Assembly: GCA_023381695.1 (NCBI GenBank)
Contig: JAMCQP010000082.1
Span: 1 to 52,741, forward strand
DNA length: 52,741 nt
Direction: 5' to 3'
Origin: Bacillota bacterium
Lineage (GTDB): Bacteria > Bacillota > UBA5301 > JAMCQP01
Shown here piece by piece: positions 51,020 to 52,741 of this stretch; position 1 is the first letter of the stretch; every line of letters begins with the position of its first letter. The notes beneath the pieces were generated by a model, which was not told the origin of the DNA, did no database searches, and was given only the letters and a program-made list of their open reading frames with translations. A program made the position numbers and the translations under genes.

Positions 51020-52434
51020 TTCTCCGTCCCCTTCCCTGATTTCAAGTAGTCGTCTATCCCCCTGGCGGCGGTCTTTCCGGCGCCCATGGCCGCAATAACC
51101 GTGGCGGCCCCGGTAACGATGTCCCCGCCGGCGAATATGTAGGGCAGGCTGGTCTGGCCCGTCGCCTCGTCGGCCTGAATGTTGCCGTGCTTATTGGTGG
51201 ACAGACCGTGCGTCCTCTTTACCAGCAAAGGATTGGGCCCCTGGCCTACGGCAATCACCACCGTATCCACCGGCAACACCATCTCGGAACCCGGCACCGG
51301 CACCGGCCGGCGCCGGCCGCTGGCATCCGGCTCGCCCAATTCCATGCGGATGACCTCCATCCCCTTCACCCAACCTTTGTCGTCGCCCAGCAGGCGCGCC
51401 GGGTTGGTGAGCAGGCGCAACTGGACGCCCTCCTCCTCGGCGTTTTCAATCTCTTCATGGCGGGCGGGCATCTCCTCCCGCGACCTCCGGTAGACGATGG
51501 AAACCTCCTCGGCTCCCAGGCGCAGGGCGGTGCGCGCCGAATCCATGGCGACATTGCCGGCTCCCACCACCGCCACGCGCTTGCCCACCTGGATCGGCGT
51601 GTCGTACTCCGGAAAGAGGTAGGCCTTCATCAGGTTGACCCTGGTCAGAAATTCATTGGCGGAATAGACGCCGTTCAGGTTCTCCCCGGGGATGCCGAGA
51701 AAATACGGCAAGCCGGCTCCCGTCCCCACAAAGATCGCGGCGTAGCCTTCGGTCCTCAACTCCTCCACGCTGATAGTCTGCCCGATGATCACGTTGGTCT
51801 GGATGTCCACCCCCAGGCTGCGGACATAGGCGACCTCCTGCTCGAGAATCCCCTTTGGCAGGCGGAATTCGGGGATGCCATACCTGAGGACGCCCCCCGT
51901 GGCATGAAGTGATTCAAACATGGCCACCTGGTAGCCCATCCTGGCCAGATCGGCGGCGGCCGTCAGCCCCGCCGGCCCCGAGCCCACCACGGCCACTTTG
52001 ACCCGCTTCTTTGCAGGTTCCGGCGACGTCAGACTGGCGGCGGCCTGGCGGTCGCTCATGGCCAGATTGCGCTCCCAATCGGCGGCAAAACGTTCGAGCG
52101 ACCCGATGGCCACCGGTTTGCCCTTTTTGCCCAGGGTACAAACCCCCTCGCACTGGCTCTCCTGGGGGCACACCCGCCCGCAGATCGCCGGCAAGGCATT
52201 CTTCTCCTTGATCTTCCGGGCCGCCTCCGCGAACTTCTCCTCGGTAATCAGCTTGATAAAATCGGGAATCGGTACACTGACGGGGCACCCGCCCACACAG
52301 GGCTGATTCTTGCACTGGAGACAACGCCTGGCCTCTTCCACGGCCTGCTCGGGCTGGAAGCCCAGCGCCACCTCGTTAAAATTTTCCCTCCGGAGTGCCG
52401 GGCTCTGTTTGGGCATCTCTACGCGCTCTCGCAT
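51016..52434 (-). CDS. nfnB: NfnB-type NADPH:ferredoxin oxidoreductase subunit (GltD-like)
   Basis: A 472-aa flavoprotein. N-terminal Cys clusters ([33 protein letters not shown]) bind two [4Fe-4S] clusters; then a FAD motif [20 protein letters not shown] and an NADPH motif [20 protein letters not shown]. Homologs are annotated as glutamate synthase small chain; pairing with an NfnA-like gene here points to electron-bifurcating transhydrogenase (NADPH, NADH, ferredoxin). Start 52434 has GGAGGG 8 nt upstream and overlaps nfnA by 16 nt. Confidence 0.92.
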   Translation of the reverse strand: MRERVEMPKQSPALRRENFNEVALGFQPEQAVEEARRCLQCKNQPCVGGCPVSVPIPDFIKLITEEKFAEAARKIKEKNALPAICGRVCPQESQCEGVCTLGKKGKPVAIGSLERFAADWERNLAMSDRQAAASLTSPEPAKKRVKVAVVGSGPAGLTAAADLARMGYQVAMFESLHATGGVLRYGIPEFRLPKGILEQEVAYVRSLGVDIQTNVIIGQTISVEELRTEGYAAIFVGTGAGLPYFLGIPGENLNGVYSANEFLTRVNLMKAYLFPEYDTPIQVGKRVAVVGAGNVAMDSARTALRLGAEEVSIVYRRSREEMPARHEEIENAEEEGVQLRLLTNPARLLGDDKGWVKGMEVIRMELGEPDASGRRRPVPVPGSEMVLPVDTVVIAVGQGPNPLLVKRTHGLSTNKHGNIQADEATGQTSLPYIFAGGDIVTGAATVIAAMGAGKTAARGIDDYLKSGKGTEK

Positions 52435-52741
52435 CGGCAGCCCTCCCTCCTGGCGTGGTAGGCCTCCAGCGCCACGTTCTCCTGAGGAACGAATTGCCTC
52501 TGGCGGTTGGCCAGTTCCGCAAAATCGACCAGGTGCCCGTCAAACTCCGGGCCGTCCACGCAGGAGAATTTCACCTCGCCGCCCACCGTCACCCGGCAGC
52601 ACCCGCACATCCCGGTGCCGTCCACCATCAGGGCATTGAGGCTCACCACGGTCTTCAGGCCATCGCTTTGGGTCAGGTTGCACACCGCCCGCATCATCGG
52701 CACCGGGCCGACGGCAAGCACCTCGGCGATCGGTTCGCCCC
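52419..52741 (-). CDS. nfnA: NfnA-type FAD/NAD-binding subunit, C-terminal part (cut by window edge)
   Basis: The last 107 or so codons of a dihydroorotate-dehydrogenase-electron-transfer-like subunit. AVGPVPMMRAV is the end of the NAD-binding domain; MVDGTGMCGCCRVTV and FSCVDGPEFDGH carry the [2Fe-2S] cysteines. The 5' end lies beyond 52741. With NfnB it would form the bifurcating transhydrogenase. Confidence 0.9.
   Translation of the reverse strand, partial: GEPIAEVLAVGPVPMMRAVCNLTQSDGLKTVVSLNALMVDGTGMCGCCRVTVGGEVKFSCVDGPEFDGHLVDFAELANRQRQFVPQENVALEAYHARREGCRCESA

Overview
The window looks like a chromosomal piece of a strictly anaerobic, GC-rich bacterium of the Bacillota (clostridial or Moorella-like) grade. 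The evidence is the set of Wood-Ljungdahl genes (formate-tetrahydrofolate ligase, FolD, a NuoEFG-type formate dehydrogenase, a CooS-type CO dehydrogenase), a six-subunit Ech-type [NiFe] hydrogenase, NfnAB, strong AAAGGAGG-type ribosome sites, many TTG/GTG starts, and a LytS/YesN-type regulatory pair next to a xylose-type ABC transporter. Genus cannot be fixed from the window. A patatin with a beta-barrel-like tail hints at an outer membrane (diderm Bacillota). The organism almost certainly uses selenocysteine, because two neighbouring genes carry an in-frame UGA exactly where their families have a catalytic cysteine.

Layout. 1-13 kb is a mosaic of small units: Mn-catalase (-), a secreted lamin-tail/phospholipase D protein (+), a DUF1848 protein (-), a decayed hydrolase, an MFS exporter plus an M2/M3-type zinc peptidase (+), a selenocysteine protein disulfide oxidoreductase (+) convergent with a HesB-like selenoprotein (-), a COG1313 radical SAM protein (+), a SHOCT protein (+), PepT (-) and an MFS transporter (-). 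13.3-15.3 kb holds a divergent CooS (+). 15.3-31.8 kb is a leftward sugar region: XylFGH ABC transporter, a secreted GH31/CBM enzyme, a chemoreceptor, a membrane-anchored binding protein, histidine kinase, AraC-type response regulator, a second anchored XylF-like protein, and an MFS transporter whose N-terminal half is tandemly duplicated. 32-34.4 kb (+) has the patatin and a zinc-ribbon protein. 34.6-39.9 kb (+) is the ech operon. 39.9-52.7 kb (-) is a long leftward run: nfnA (cut by the window edge), nfnB, fhs, ndk, folD, nuoE-like, nuoF-like, a broken cooC, fdhA, fdhD, a DUF6125-like protein and a coiled-coil protein.

How it fits together. Sugars imported by the xylose-type transporter, possibly released by the secreted GH31 enzyme, would feed glycolysis. 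Reduced ferredoxin and NAD(P)H would be balanced by Ech, NfnAB and the NAD-linked formate dehydrogenase, and formate would enter the tetrahydrofolate branch through Fhs and FolD. No acetyl-CoA synthase, corrinoid protein or MetF lies in the window, and the one CooS is a divergent form with a changed C-cluster ligand, so full acetogenesis cannot be claimed.

Most interesting points: a two-domain thioredoxin-fold oxidoreductase with a Sec-Pro-Tyr-Cys site and a CsoR-like operator; the adjacent HesB-like selenoprotein; the CooS ligand change; a CooC broken at an 18-bp inverted repeat; and the 637-bp duplication. I saw no rRNA, tRNA, CRISPR array or transposase.
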